DNA of 64,000 nucleotides from Platycnemis pennipes. Lineage: Eukaryota; Arthropoda; Insecta; Odonata; Platycnemididae. Position 1 is the stretch's first letter. Each line of letters opens with the position of its first letter. This document shows positions 42,834-52,962 of this stretch, in pieces. The stretch lies in NCBI GenBank assembly GCA_933228895.1, contig OW121852.1:59748872-59812871 (forward strand). The letters run 5' to 3'. Both the position numbers and the translations under genes were made by a program. Below the pieces are notes generated by a model that saw only the letters and a program-made list of their open reading frames with translations, made no database searches and had not been told where the DNA came from.

Positions 42834-45566
42834 ATTTGAACATCAAAATGAAGCCTGTAACGAGCTTGACTGCAACTCATAGTAGGGCATATTTTTTTTT
42901 AGTTTAACCCCATGACTCAATAAAAAAAAAGTTAAAGCCATCAAACCGAGTCAAAAAAAAATCATGTCAACTCAGTCGAATAGCACTCCAAATATTAACT
43001 TGAGAATGCACAATTTTCGTTTGGCAGAAGGATCTCCATTCATGCGCCGCAGCATTCGTTTTGAGATGAATTTATTTTCTGTAATCTCCTCTTCGCAGTC
43101 GAGTGATCGCGTTTAATTTCCGCTGTCGCTGTGCAAGTGATGTCAATCGTGATAGGAAACACGGGTGTGAATTAAACGGTGAGATGTTGCATTCAATACG
43201 ATGCGAGGTTCACACCGACTGTGCAACTTTAATATAATTAGAATGAAACCAGGAAAAGAAGCAATCGTTACTGAAGACAAATACCACGACGTGAAAATGA
43301 TTAGGCTTCAAAGAGAACGTTCTAGTAACCTATGGAATAAACCCTTTACAATTAGGAAGAATGGAAAGCCTAGACACAAGGATGAAGGATAATGTTCTTT
43401 CTCGGAATAAATTTTATCGAATTTATTCCAAAAAACAGAACTGACTGCATTTTTTCCACAAAATGAACATTTAGTTGGTTTCTTATGTGTTTCTATTAAC
43501 CTCTAAATTTACCTAATATTTACTCAATTACTACGTACCATTAATAATGATTCCTCCAGTATAATATGTTTCAGGAGCTTATCTATTTTTATGTTGGTGG
43601 AACTAAATATGTCATTGAAAGTAATATGTATGCGAAGAGTCACAAACATTTAGCAATAATCTGCTTAAATAAACCTATTTAAGTTGTTTCTTCCTGGAGA
43701 GACGAATGATTAAGGTTGGTTTAAAAAAGTTGAGTCGTAAATGTAATGAAGAAGAATATTTTGCGCATAAATGTGCAAGCACTACGTCATCACATGCCGC
43801 AGGTATACAATGAAAAACAATTATTCCTTAATGAGCTTATCAATTTGTAGTATCAGAGTAATGATAGTATATAAGATTTTAAAAAATAATTCAAGCACAT
43901 TTTTATCAAATTAGGGGCATTTTCCAGGTAATTATTATTTCACAGGCAATCAGGAATATTAGAACTTATTAAACAAAGAATATCTGGGGGATTAGCGAAT
44001 GAACATTGACATACATTTATAAAACACCATGTTTGAACCTCCATCAATTTCTGCGACAAAAGGATTTTAAAAATTGGACCTGATTGCGAAAGGCTGAGAA
44101 GGAAGAATGCTAGTGACATTCATTGGACATCTTTCTCTTGAACGAGCTGGCAAGAATGTACGTTGCAGGAGACAAGCAGCATTGTCTTCGAACCAAAGTC
44201 TCGAGCAAGGAATAAAAAAAATTGGAAAATGACAACAAAAGGCGACGCATACAGGCGCGATTCGACTCACTCAAGTGACACTTTGGCCGCGAGGCGCGCA
44301 ATCAGCGATAATCCCCGCTATTCGAGAGAGCGGCTACCAAAGCACATGCGTCGTGTTCCGAAACCAGGAAGGGCTTAATCGATTTTCGTCCAGAGCTCGT
44401 GGTGTAATCTGTTCCCGTCCATAAACGCCGCAAAGATCTCACACTGGCTCTCACGAAGCAAGCGCTTTCGAGCGGTACCGGGGACAATAGAAGCCGAGGA
44501 AAAATCATGCACAAAGACCGTGCTTGGAAAACTTCAATCAGATGGTGAGATTGGGCAGAAAAAAAGGAATACACAATCGCAAATACCTATCCAATGAAAA
44601 TTTAAGAAAACCTATCAGTGGACTGAAACACCTAATGTTATATTGAAAGTAGAAAATAATTTATCACATGACATATGCAGGGGTTTCATCACCAAGATAA
44701 ATATAGACTTCGAACACCGATTGTTAAATAAATTAATATGGGTATTCATCTCTATCGCACTCGATGCATTCGAGCACATGGGAAAAAAGAAATATAAAAT
44801 GATCATGGCTCAAATTTCATGGAAAAATTTAGGCACATGCATTTATATTCAAGAAAATTCTATGCAGCACAAAAAATGGCCATCAGTTTAAAACAATGAT
44901 ACACTCTCCTATAATATGAGTGATGAACATTCTGATTATGACAGTTCAACATCAGTCAGCGGAATCTCAGTCGCAGTTTAATTATTGTATCACCCATATT
45001 AATTTTTCTTACTAATATAAACCCTACCAGAAATAGCAGAATATTCGCAACGGCTCTGGCAACCGAAGTACTCACGAGGAGGCGCATACTTTGGGTAATA
45101 TAGGCGTAGATTTAGACCAATTTAATACCACCAAAAGAAAACAAGCAGTACAAAACCTTATAACAGCCACCACTGGTACTATGTAGCTCGGCATGAAAAT
45201 GAGAAAAACCTTCACAATTAAAAACTTTTAATGTCCCATTTTAATTTTGTGGTATAAAATTTACAGTTGCAGTATAAAACTACGACAAAACGAAAATTTC
45301 TATAGGAAAACATTGGACCATTCATAGTGAGAGAGTTAGTTGTTAGAAACCTCGGATGAATAAGGAGACACGCTAAATAAGCCGATGAACTGTGAAAGTC
45401 GGTGATGTAAAAAACTCCAGCACCCTCGTGGCAACGGAAATACAAATAAAGCATCCCCACTAAGATTTGAGATGATCACGACAACCTTGGCAAAGTTTGT
45501 GGCAAATAACCATTTGACACGTATTTCCAACATCTTTTGGGGGGGGGAGAAGAATTTTTAAGAAAA
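42834..45566. other. Unassigned sequence
   Basis: About 2.7 kb without a recognised feature. Overlapping open frames on both strands at 44067-44574 and 44615-44891 have no identifiable domain. 42895-42955 has A-rich runs. Confidence 0.35.
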
Positions 45567-46040
45567 TCATTCGCTATTCAAATTCTCCAGTTCGGTGTGT
45601 GCTCCGAAAGTCGAGAGGGTCTCTCCACCATAATTATTAAACGTCTTCCAGCTTTTCCTTTCGCTAATGAGAGCGCTTAATATGGATCCGAAACCGGATG
45701 AGGAATCTTTTTTTTTTAATCCCATACGAAACAGTCTCGGGAAACAGCTGCAAAAAATCTTTTTTTCGACGCCATTCTTTGACGCGAGTGAGGAGCATGA
45801 AGAAACGAAGGATAAAGGGGATGAAGAAGAGGGGGCGATGAGAAACAGGGCAGGGAGAGAGAAAGAGGCAAAAGAGGAGAAAGAAGGGGACATGGAAGAG
45901 AGTGATGGGGAAGAGGAGGAGGGGGGGAGTGAGGACCGGAGCGTGACGATTTTATTGTCCTGGGAAAAATAAAACTTTCGCGGGGAACTGCTGAAAACAG
46001 CACGTTCCCAAAATAGCCTGGACGAAGGCATTGTTCTCCA
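45567..46040. other. Purine-rich tract with acidic low-complexity open frame
   Basis: The plus strand is purine-rich at 45780-45950. A 101-codon plus frame (45667-45972) contains an acidic run (DEEEGAMRNRAG, EEEEGG), and 154- and 95-codon frames run on the minus strand. Such frames arise whenever GAG/GAA-type repeats dominate, so I do not call a gene. Confidence 0.45.
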
Positions 46041-49000
46041 GATTACCGCAACGGAAGCGAGGATGCAATGCCTCCAGTGGGAGAACTTCCACGGCGGACG
46101 ATAAAAATAAGGGATAGTTTCATGAGAGAGGAACGAAGGGAGAGACGATTCGTACTATATCCTACGGGAGTTCTGCTGAATTATTCCCCACAAGGATTGA
46201 CGAAATCATTTTTCCCATTTGCATCCCCTTAGCCGTACTTCAATCAAAACCACTTCACTCACACACACACACAATGGAGATATTTTTAATTGGGAGACAT
46301 TGACGTCAGTACCTGCTTGAGAATCGTGACGTGATTGGTCACCACTTGAAGAGAGGGGGAATCGTTGTGAATGGCTCTTCCGGTTCTGTCTTATCTCCAC
46401 CGAAGAGGGAATCCGAATATAACTATCAATGGTGATAATGTGCGCGAAAACCTTTATCGATAATAATGGATAGTGGATGGCATGAGTTGGCTCGGAATAA
46501 TATTGAGAATGCCTCTTGCGAATGAGGCATAGGCAAAAGTTAAGGTTTTGACTTATTACAATAACTTTTCTCTGCGTGAAATCTTACACTTAACGCAGTA
46601 TATATTGCCTTTGCCACAAATGTCACCATTTCCCATGAGTTTTGGTATTGCGGGAGCATTTATATCTTCTCTAGTTACATTATCTTTATGTACTGACGGT
46701 ACTGACTCACTACGTCAAACATTCATCACCTCCTGCCTACAATCACGCTGTTGAGCTCTCGGTTTTATCTTGGCACAACGCTCTTTTGACATGATTAATA
46801 TAATCCCTATTCTTTCTCATTTTTTTAACCGGTAACTGAAAATCACCCCACAATGCACAAGAGATATACATGTGCGTTTCTAAAGATCGCATAAAAATAT
46901 GAAAGTTATTTTTTTATTCCCTGGTCGTCTTTCCTGTTCCTACTCATGTGTTTTCCTCACTAGAATCCTTTGATTCCTATTCTTCTTTTCAACCTATGGC
47001 TATTGTCATCTGATAATAACATGCTAATTTGCGTTATTTTTAGCACATACATCGCATGCATACGTAATCATTCAATCTTATTTCCTTTTTTCACTCTCAC
47101 TGCTGATTTCCTTTAAAGTAATTGCCCTTATCTTCCGTAATTGACGATTGCTCTTAACGTTCCTCCCTTCAAACTGTCTGTCGCTGATGAATTAAATTCA
47201 CAGTTTTATACATTTTTGCACTCTTACAGCAAAGTGTAAAAACTGCACATTATCCTAAGTGGGAAAATTTAATCTTTTTCTAGGTTACTATTTGCCATTT
47301 TCTATTTTTATGACTATCTCAGTGTCGTCCACTCGGTTAGTGAAGCAGTAAAACACACTACTGAGATTTTGGAAACCGAGGCCTTTTCAGTCCATTCCCT
47401 TAGCATAAAAATCTCTGATTCTGATTAAAACATTGCTAACCTTTTTTCACTTAAGTTAAAGCAACTTCATCCTCCAGTATTAATTTATATAATTTACTTC
47501 CAAAGTTTCTTCTGGGATTTCTCAACCCATCTTTGTTTTCAAGCAGTTCCCTACACTCTGGATGACCATTAATTATGTATATTCTTCGGCGAAGAGGCCT
47601 CTTAAACATTGCAAGATTCATCAACATCTTCTTAAGATAGATAATCAACGTCCATTTTCCCATTAAGTTTTCTAAATTTCTGTTTCTTGCTTTATGGGAA
47701 AATCTATTGAAAATTCTTTTTTCATGAACGTGGCATTTCCATTTTATCATTACTCAAAAATAACAGAAATGAAACCAGGGACAGGCGGCATAATCTCTGC
47801 CGCCTTTTCCACTCAAATCTATTCTTCTTAAATTTATATTTATCATACTGCACCAATCTTTCATCATTTCTTTGTTTCCTTCTCTAACACGACAAAAGCC
47901 TATACCGAAAAATGAGCTGCTAGAGTGTTTTCTCTATTATTTTCTATTTTTAATCAGGCGCAGGACTTGAATTATATAGGTACAATAAATATCGGAAACT
48001 TATTACCTCCTAAGGCATTTAACTTGATATAAAATCTCTGCAATTTTTCAAAAAATTTCAGCAGAAACTATTTTCTCCAAGTCATTCTCAAAAGTAAAAA
48101 AACGTAGCATTTGCTATCCATACAGAATTGCTACAAGGTATATTAATAATCATCCACATATTTTAAACTAGTTGTAAATAACTTTAATAGTAGTTAACAA
48201 ATATTAACTCGGGCCTAAATGACTGCTCTATTTCCCTTGTATGCCGATACATTTGTATTTCACATCACGTAATTACTTACCGACGGAAACTACTACTACT
48301 TTACTGAAGACAGGTTGGGATCACGTCTATTATTAAAGACTTCTTATATTAAAACGAACACATAGGCACTTTCTAACAAAATGCAGGCTCATTGCTAACC
48401 CTCATTCATACCAATGGCAAAAATTTGGCAGATTTTTTTTTTATTTCATTTGAGATGTAATGCAAACTGTTGTTCATTGTAGGACCTCATTAAATTTTTC
48501 CTTTGGTGTAAATATTGTGAAAATTAATTATATAATTCAATTAAGGCAGGCATATGTTACTTCGCCTAAAAAGTGCGTCGACCCATGCTATAGTCGTTAC
48601 AGATATTAATTATGTAGCGTATAGAATCCGCAAAAGTTTATATCAACTACAAAAAACCAAGGAGTACTCTTCTTACTCGACATTCATTATTCATATTTAG
48701 ATGAACCCTCGCCCTTAAGAAGAAATTTTCCAAAAATAATTTCACGTAAATAAACTAACGGTTAAAACTCACGTATGAAAGCATTAAAGATAACCAGCGA
48801 CACAAAAATATAAAAACCCCACTTCCACTGCTCAGGTAACTTCACTTCAATTCTTTGAAGGCCTTGCCACTTGCGAGGGAGCGAGTATAGAAATGAAAAT
48901 AAGCGTGCAAAAACTCAATCTCTTATTTATCTACGCTTCAAGGACTTGGAAAATCACTTGAGCAAGAATTTATGAGAATGACGATAAATGATGGTGATTC

Positions 49001-49902
49001 GATCGAACTATTGAAAAGCCATTAAAAAAATCCACGATAATGAATGTTAAGTAAGTTTGTCAGGAATCAGACCACCACTGCGACATTTTCCCAGAGTCAT
49101 AAATAAATAGGGGAACAATGTGTTATACATCACTACAGGAGGCGCGTTTTGACATGGATGTCAACAGGTAGTCGAGATGCATGAAATGGCAGTTTTAACT
49201 GATGTCGGCGACGTCACTTTTGTTTTTCCCGACTCCATCGTTAACAAGGCAGTGATTTCACTCCATTACATTTCTCAGGCGAAGCACGTGCCCTATATCT
49301 GGTAAAAATAAACATTAAAGGGATACCTGCACAAACAAATGGGGAGACTGATTGTAAGTATATACCAGGCTGCATCGGGTAAATGCTGTGTATAGACACT
49401 CAAAAAGTGAATTTGATAACTTTTGCAATAAATATTAGGGAGTTAAAAAAAGCATAAAATTAGTTTCGTGGATAGTGGAATTATTTAAATAATGTGTCTA
49501 TACGTGAAAAATAATTCAGCAAGAAGAAAATGGAAAGTAAGTAAGCGCCAGACCAATTCTTCCTCACCTAGTAGAATTCAACCCATATAAAAGGGTGTAA
49601 AATATTTTGTTTCTTTAAATATGGGGAAAGCGCAATGAACGTTAAAACAAAAGGAGTTACAAGCATCTTGAAAACCCAACAAAATCGCATGTTTAGCCAC
49701 ATCAGACTATGATTTCGATACCAATGGAAAAATGTAATATGCCTAATTGACACCAAGCTTCAAGGTAAGTTACTCCTGACGTTAGTTGACAAAACTGTAA
49801 ATAGACATAATTCTCGAAAGCGCCAGCATTCCTCTCGCCATTTCATCATCCAGCAGCTATTCTTGGTGACATCAAACCGGACTGTATATAAATATTCCGT
49901 CC
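46041..49902. other. Unassigned AT-rich sequence with one short microsatellite
   Basis: A (CA)n run of about nine units lies at 46257-46274. The rest, almost 3.9 kb, shows no gene, RNA or repeat I can recognise. The longest open frame (47451-47750, minus, 99 codons) has no domain. Confidence 0.4.
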
Positions 49903-50439
49903 TTACCAGCAACTATCAAGCTTCCTCGATGATTCAATGACTCCCGACCTCATCCTCCAACAGTTTCGGATCCCGACTACGGTAAACAATAGGGTTCCAT
50001 CGATAGTAGGGTAAACCAAAACCTCTGCATCGGGAGGATGAATAAAGAGCACTCCACGCACATTTTCCTCGTCGGTGCACAAAAAGGTATTCACATTCGT
50101 TATCGAATAAAATAAATCGACACAATCAGCACACACTCCGATGGGTTGAAATTCACTGTCAATCATATATACGCCCTCCTGTTTCTCTCCTCCGTTCATA
50201 CACAATATACACTGCCAAATTAGAAATGAGGAAAAAGACGCGGGTGCAAAAGATGGAAGAGAGAGAAAGAGGTATGCGCAAGGAAAAGGTGAAAGAAGAT
50301 GACGATACAACGGCAGGGTCACCGACGGACGATTTTACAAAAGGCCTCAACTCACTTAAAAATCGAGAGATGAGAGGACATATCGTGACCTGTCTCGTCT
50401 CCGTTTGAAGTGATTCCTTGCCCTCCCTTCCCCCACTGT
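49903..50439. other. Segment with a 139-codon minus-strand open frame
   Basis: The longest minus-strand open frame outside purine tracts and repeats (50322-49903) starts with a Leu/Phe/Ala/Ser-rich, hydrophobic 35 residues that could pass for a signal segment. It continues GVYMIDSEFQPIGVCADCVD and ends without a recognised domain. Other frames overlap it on both strands. I list it only as a place where an exon could lie. No splice or start evidence distinguishes it from chance. Confidence 0.25.
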
Positions 50440-50950
50440 TTTCCTCCCTCACTCTACCCTTTCAATCCGCCGGCTTATACACGACACCCGGCTCCGCCTT
50501 TGAAGGTATACATCGTACTTTCCGCGCGCGTCCTCGATAGCCGGTCCGACCGACCGTGTGGCTCGCCTCGAATCACCTCCCTTGCCACAAGGGTAACACC
50601 CTGACCACCCCTCCCAATCCACGTCACCCTCACCCGACTGCAAGGAGCCGGCCGCACCCATTTAGGCCAGCGACGGCGTTAGCCTGAGCACCCACCCCAC
50701 GCGCGCTCCTTTCCGTGTCCCCGCGCAGTTGTGTCGACGCCTTTTTTTTAAAAGTCTCCCGCCTTGCAAGGGGAAAACACCCACTCCTCTCACTTCAACC
50801 AGCCCACGCCCCATCTCGCAAGTAAGCACGAAGAATGGGGTCGCCACGAAAGAGATATCTAAGGTTAGACTGGGTTCAGTGCGAGAGGTGAAGTTGAGCC
50901 TACGTCGTCTTCGAAAGAGAAAAGACGCGGGTAAAAGTAGAATAGATGAA
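50440..50950. promoter_or_regulatory. CpG-dense segment, possible promoter or first exon
   Basis: CpGs are markedly more frequent than in the surrounding sequence (CCGCGCGCGTCCTCGATAGC, CCGGTCCGACCGACCGTGTG, GACGGCG and similar), and GC content is high for about 400 bases. Open frames exist on both strands without domains. In invertebrate genomes with gene-body methylation, unmethylated CpG-rich promoters can look like this. No core promoter motif can be assigned with confidence. Confidence 0.3.
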
Positions 50951-51384
50951 GACATGATTTGGTTGGTGTGGTAGGTTGTAACAATCATGTTACATTTATA
51001 AAAATTATAGTCTCCATACATGTTATAAGGTATTTTAATATTAGGCCTTGGCTGGGTTTTACTTTAGCAACCTGCTAGGAAACAGGATTGATTTTTGGCA
51101 CTAAATAAACAGGGAAAGATTTGAGGATGGGATTGATAGAAATGAGAGGATTGAGTTGTGTTTCTTGTGTGGACACAAAATTTTTTAGAATAATAAGTTC
51201 GAGAATTGTGAATGACATTGTGTTATCAATTGCTTCTTTTATACACTTATTGTTCATCGAACTTTGGTGGTAATTGATCAAAATAACCTGGCGCTCAAGA
51301 AGAAAAAAAGCCTAGAAACCCCCCACCCTACCATCAAGACACTAAGTTGGCCAGACTGTTGGAGATATCGTATTTTTCGATAAA
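50951..51384. other. Unassigned sequence
   Basis: Nothing recognised. Confidence 0.3.
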
Positions 51385-51490
51385 ATGTCATCATCATTGG
51401 TCATCAATCCTCAGATTGGTTTGACGCAGCTGTCAACTGAGTTCTTCTATCGCCTAATCTCTTCATATTTACGTACTTCTTCTCTTTCAA
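51385..51490 (-). repeat. RTE-type LINE 3' end fragment
   Basis: CATCATCATTGGTCATCAATCC then CAGATTGGTTTGACGCAG and TTCTTCTATCGCCTAATCTC repeat, with mismatches, the inverted 3' terminus of the RTE fragment at 10.90 kb. Only about 100 bases of 3' UTR remain. Confidence 0.75.
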
Positions 51491-51636
51491 ATTTACAATT
51501 TTTAGAGTAATACGTCAGTTTAAAATTTACTAAGAGTCAGTTTAAAATTTACCATTGATTATTCGCGGAAACAATTCCACTACCAGACTGATTGGCATGT
51601 GTCGCTAAAAGACAGAATGTATGTTTGCACCGTGGT

Positions 51637-51725
51637 CCCCTTGGTGCCTTTCCCTAAGAGCATACTGATACCGATATACCAATAACCTGATTTCTCTCCA
51701 CTCTCCCTCCTCTCCCAATATTCTT
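51637..51725 (+). repeat. SINE-B fragment
   Basis: GTGGTCCCCTTGGTGCCTTT, CCCTAAGAGCATACTGATACC and CTCTCCACTCTCCCTCC correspond to the middle of SINE-B (full copy at 22.3 kb). Head and tail are absent. Confidence 0.7.
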
Positions 51726-51836
51726 CGTCGACGTCATAAGTAAGCTGAGGACATTCAGGCACTAAAAATGAAGAAATAGGCAACCTAAATAGGCACCTAA
51801 AATAGGCGTTTAAATATTTTTTTTTTGCTTTTAGGA

Positions 51837-51908
51837 CAATTCTGTTGGTCCTAGAATCCCAAAAGTCTAAGCCTGTAATCGGGTATTCTAGGGACCAGAC
51901 AAACAGAA
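51837..51908. repeat. Short imperfect inverted repeat
   Basis: ATTCTGTTGGTCCTAGAATCCC (51839-51860) pairs with GGGTATTCTAGGGACCAGAC plus AAACAGAACT (51881-51908), with a four-base bulge. The loop is about 20 bases. It lies immediately beside the SINE-C head. Confidence 0.6.
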
Positions 51909-52030
51909 CTTGACATAGATCTACGCCTTGGTTGGTGAAATACCCACCCAGGCAGGAGTCGAACCCGTAATCCCAAGATTAGCAGGCGAAGACTTCACCC
52001 CTCCGCCACCGCGGCCAGCTAGAAACCTAA
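51909..52030 (-). repeat. SINE-C head, tRNA-derived
   Basis: On the minus strand: GGCCGCGGTGGCGGAGGGGT (A-box region), then TCTTCGCCTGCTAATCTTGG, GGGTTCGACTCCTGCC (perfect B box GGTTCGACTCC, about 51956-51968) and GGTGGGTATTTCACCAACC. The head differs from SINE-A and SINE-B and resembles a tRNA with a long variable arm, but a closed acceptor stem and CCA-type end are not evident. It is probably a SINE or tRNA pseudogene rather than a functional tRNA. Confidence 0.6.
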
Positions 52031-52311
52031 TGCGGCTTATTGCCAGAAGGAAGCGTCTGAAATCTAAAGTTTGGGCTGAAATACACGTATACTTTTTGGT
52101 AAAACTGATGGAGAACAAAGAGGATAAAACTCCAAATAAAATTGGCTTATAAATTGAAGAAACATAAAACACAAAGTATTTACTTATTTCAAGTTACATT
52201 ACAATATATTTCTCTAAATGTTCTTTTGAACACTGATGCCGGGAGTGAGTCAGGATTATTTTGTAGAATGAAAATGACCTCCCAACCTCACGCGAGATGA
52301 TAGAGCATTGC
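52031..52311. other. Unassigned sequence
   Basis: Nothing recognised. Confidence 0.3.
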
Positions 52312-52610
52312 TTAAATTATGCAGGCTCTTCCGCTATCGTCTTTGGTCCTGGAGCAACCAAAGTCCCTGATAGTTAATTTAAGAACAGCAATGCGGAATG
52401 GTGCCTTCGAAAATATGTTTATTACCCTTGAAATCACTTCATTTACATAAGGAAACTTGGATCTTATCTCCACTACTAATCTGTGTAGAGCATGTGCCAC
52501 ACAAGTGACATGCATCGTCTTGGGGTAAAAGACTCAATCCCTGCCCAGCTTTTAACATATACAATGCGATATCCGTTATTAGCTCTAAAAACTTCCCATC
52601 ATTATCATCA
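52312..52610 (-). pseudogene. hAT-like protein fragment (CGBP1/ZBED-like type)
   Basis: Minus-strand remnant in two frames joined by one shift. FLELITDIALYMLKAGQGLS comes first, then TMHVTCVAHALHRLVVEIRS and FPYVNEVISRVINIFSKAPF. The H.TC.AHA.HR block followed by KFP.VN.LI...K.IF.KAP is characteristic of a large arthropod repeat-encoded family related to hAT transposases and annotated as CGG triplet repeat-binding protein 1-like. The usual continuation (PLPP..P..TRWGTW) is not found after a stop near 52312. This is a different family from the remnant at 29.5-32.9 kb. Confidence 0.7.
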
Positions 52611-52880
52611 GTTTGCCACAGGAATCTTGAAGAAAGGAAAATTCAAAATAGTTAAATAAAATAAAAATATATGCGTAGTACGGGAAACAGAGAACGGATT
52701 ATCGGTGCTCTACTGTATAAATATGCACAAAAATCTGTGAGCCCAATACTTATTCACAGCTTCTCTCACTATTCTATCAATCGTGCCGTAAATAAATAAA
52801 GCCAATAAAGGAAGTAAAAATGGCCTTAATTTCAATAATTATAATGAGTTAAAACTTATGCCTTCCATTAATTTATAAAA
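52611..52880. other. Unassigned sequence
   Basis: Nothing recognised. Confidence 0.3.
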
Positions 52881-52962
52881 CTACTCACCACCGGTTTCGA
52901 CAGTGAAGTCATCATCAGAAGTGTTGACCTGATAATGACTTGACACCCGAAACAGTGAGTAG
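52881..52962. repeat. Inverted repeat with hammerhead-like core motifs
   Basis: CTACTCACCACCGGTTTCGAC (from 52881) pairs with a unit ending GAAACAGTGAGTAG (to 52962), enclosing a short loop at 52919-52928. Read outward from the loop, each arm has a CTGATGA or CTGATAA box, a TGACTT spacer and GAAAC. In the minus-strand arm GAC and GTC flank the spacer loop and can pair as a 3-bp stem II. CTGATGA..GAAAC is the conserved hammerhead ribozyme core, known from Penelope-like elements and retrozymes. Stems I and III are not convincingly complete. Confidence 0.55.

Noticed and set aside
45567..46031. 154-codon minus frame and acidic 101-codon plus frame
   Set aside because: Same cause: GAG/GAA-type composition removes stops. 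There is no domain and no start or splice context.
49903..50322. Secreted or membrane protein from the 139-codon minus frame
   Set aside because: A hydrophobic start alone is not enough. No domain, splice site or conservation evidence is visible.
51950..52030. Functional tRNA gene with long variable arm
   Set aside because: The B box is perfect, but no closed acceptor stem or terminator was found. SINE head or pseudogene is more likely.
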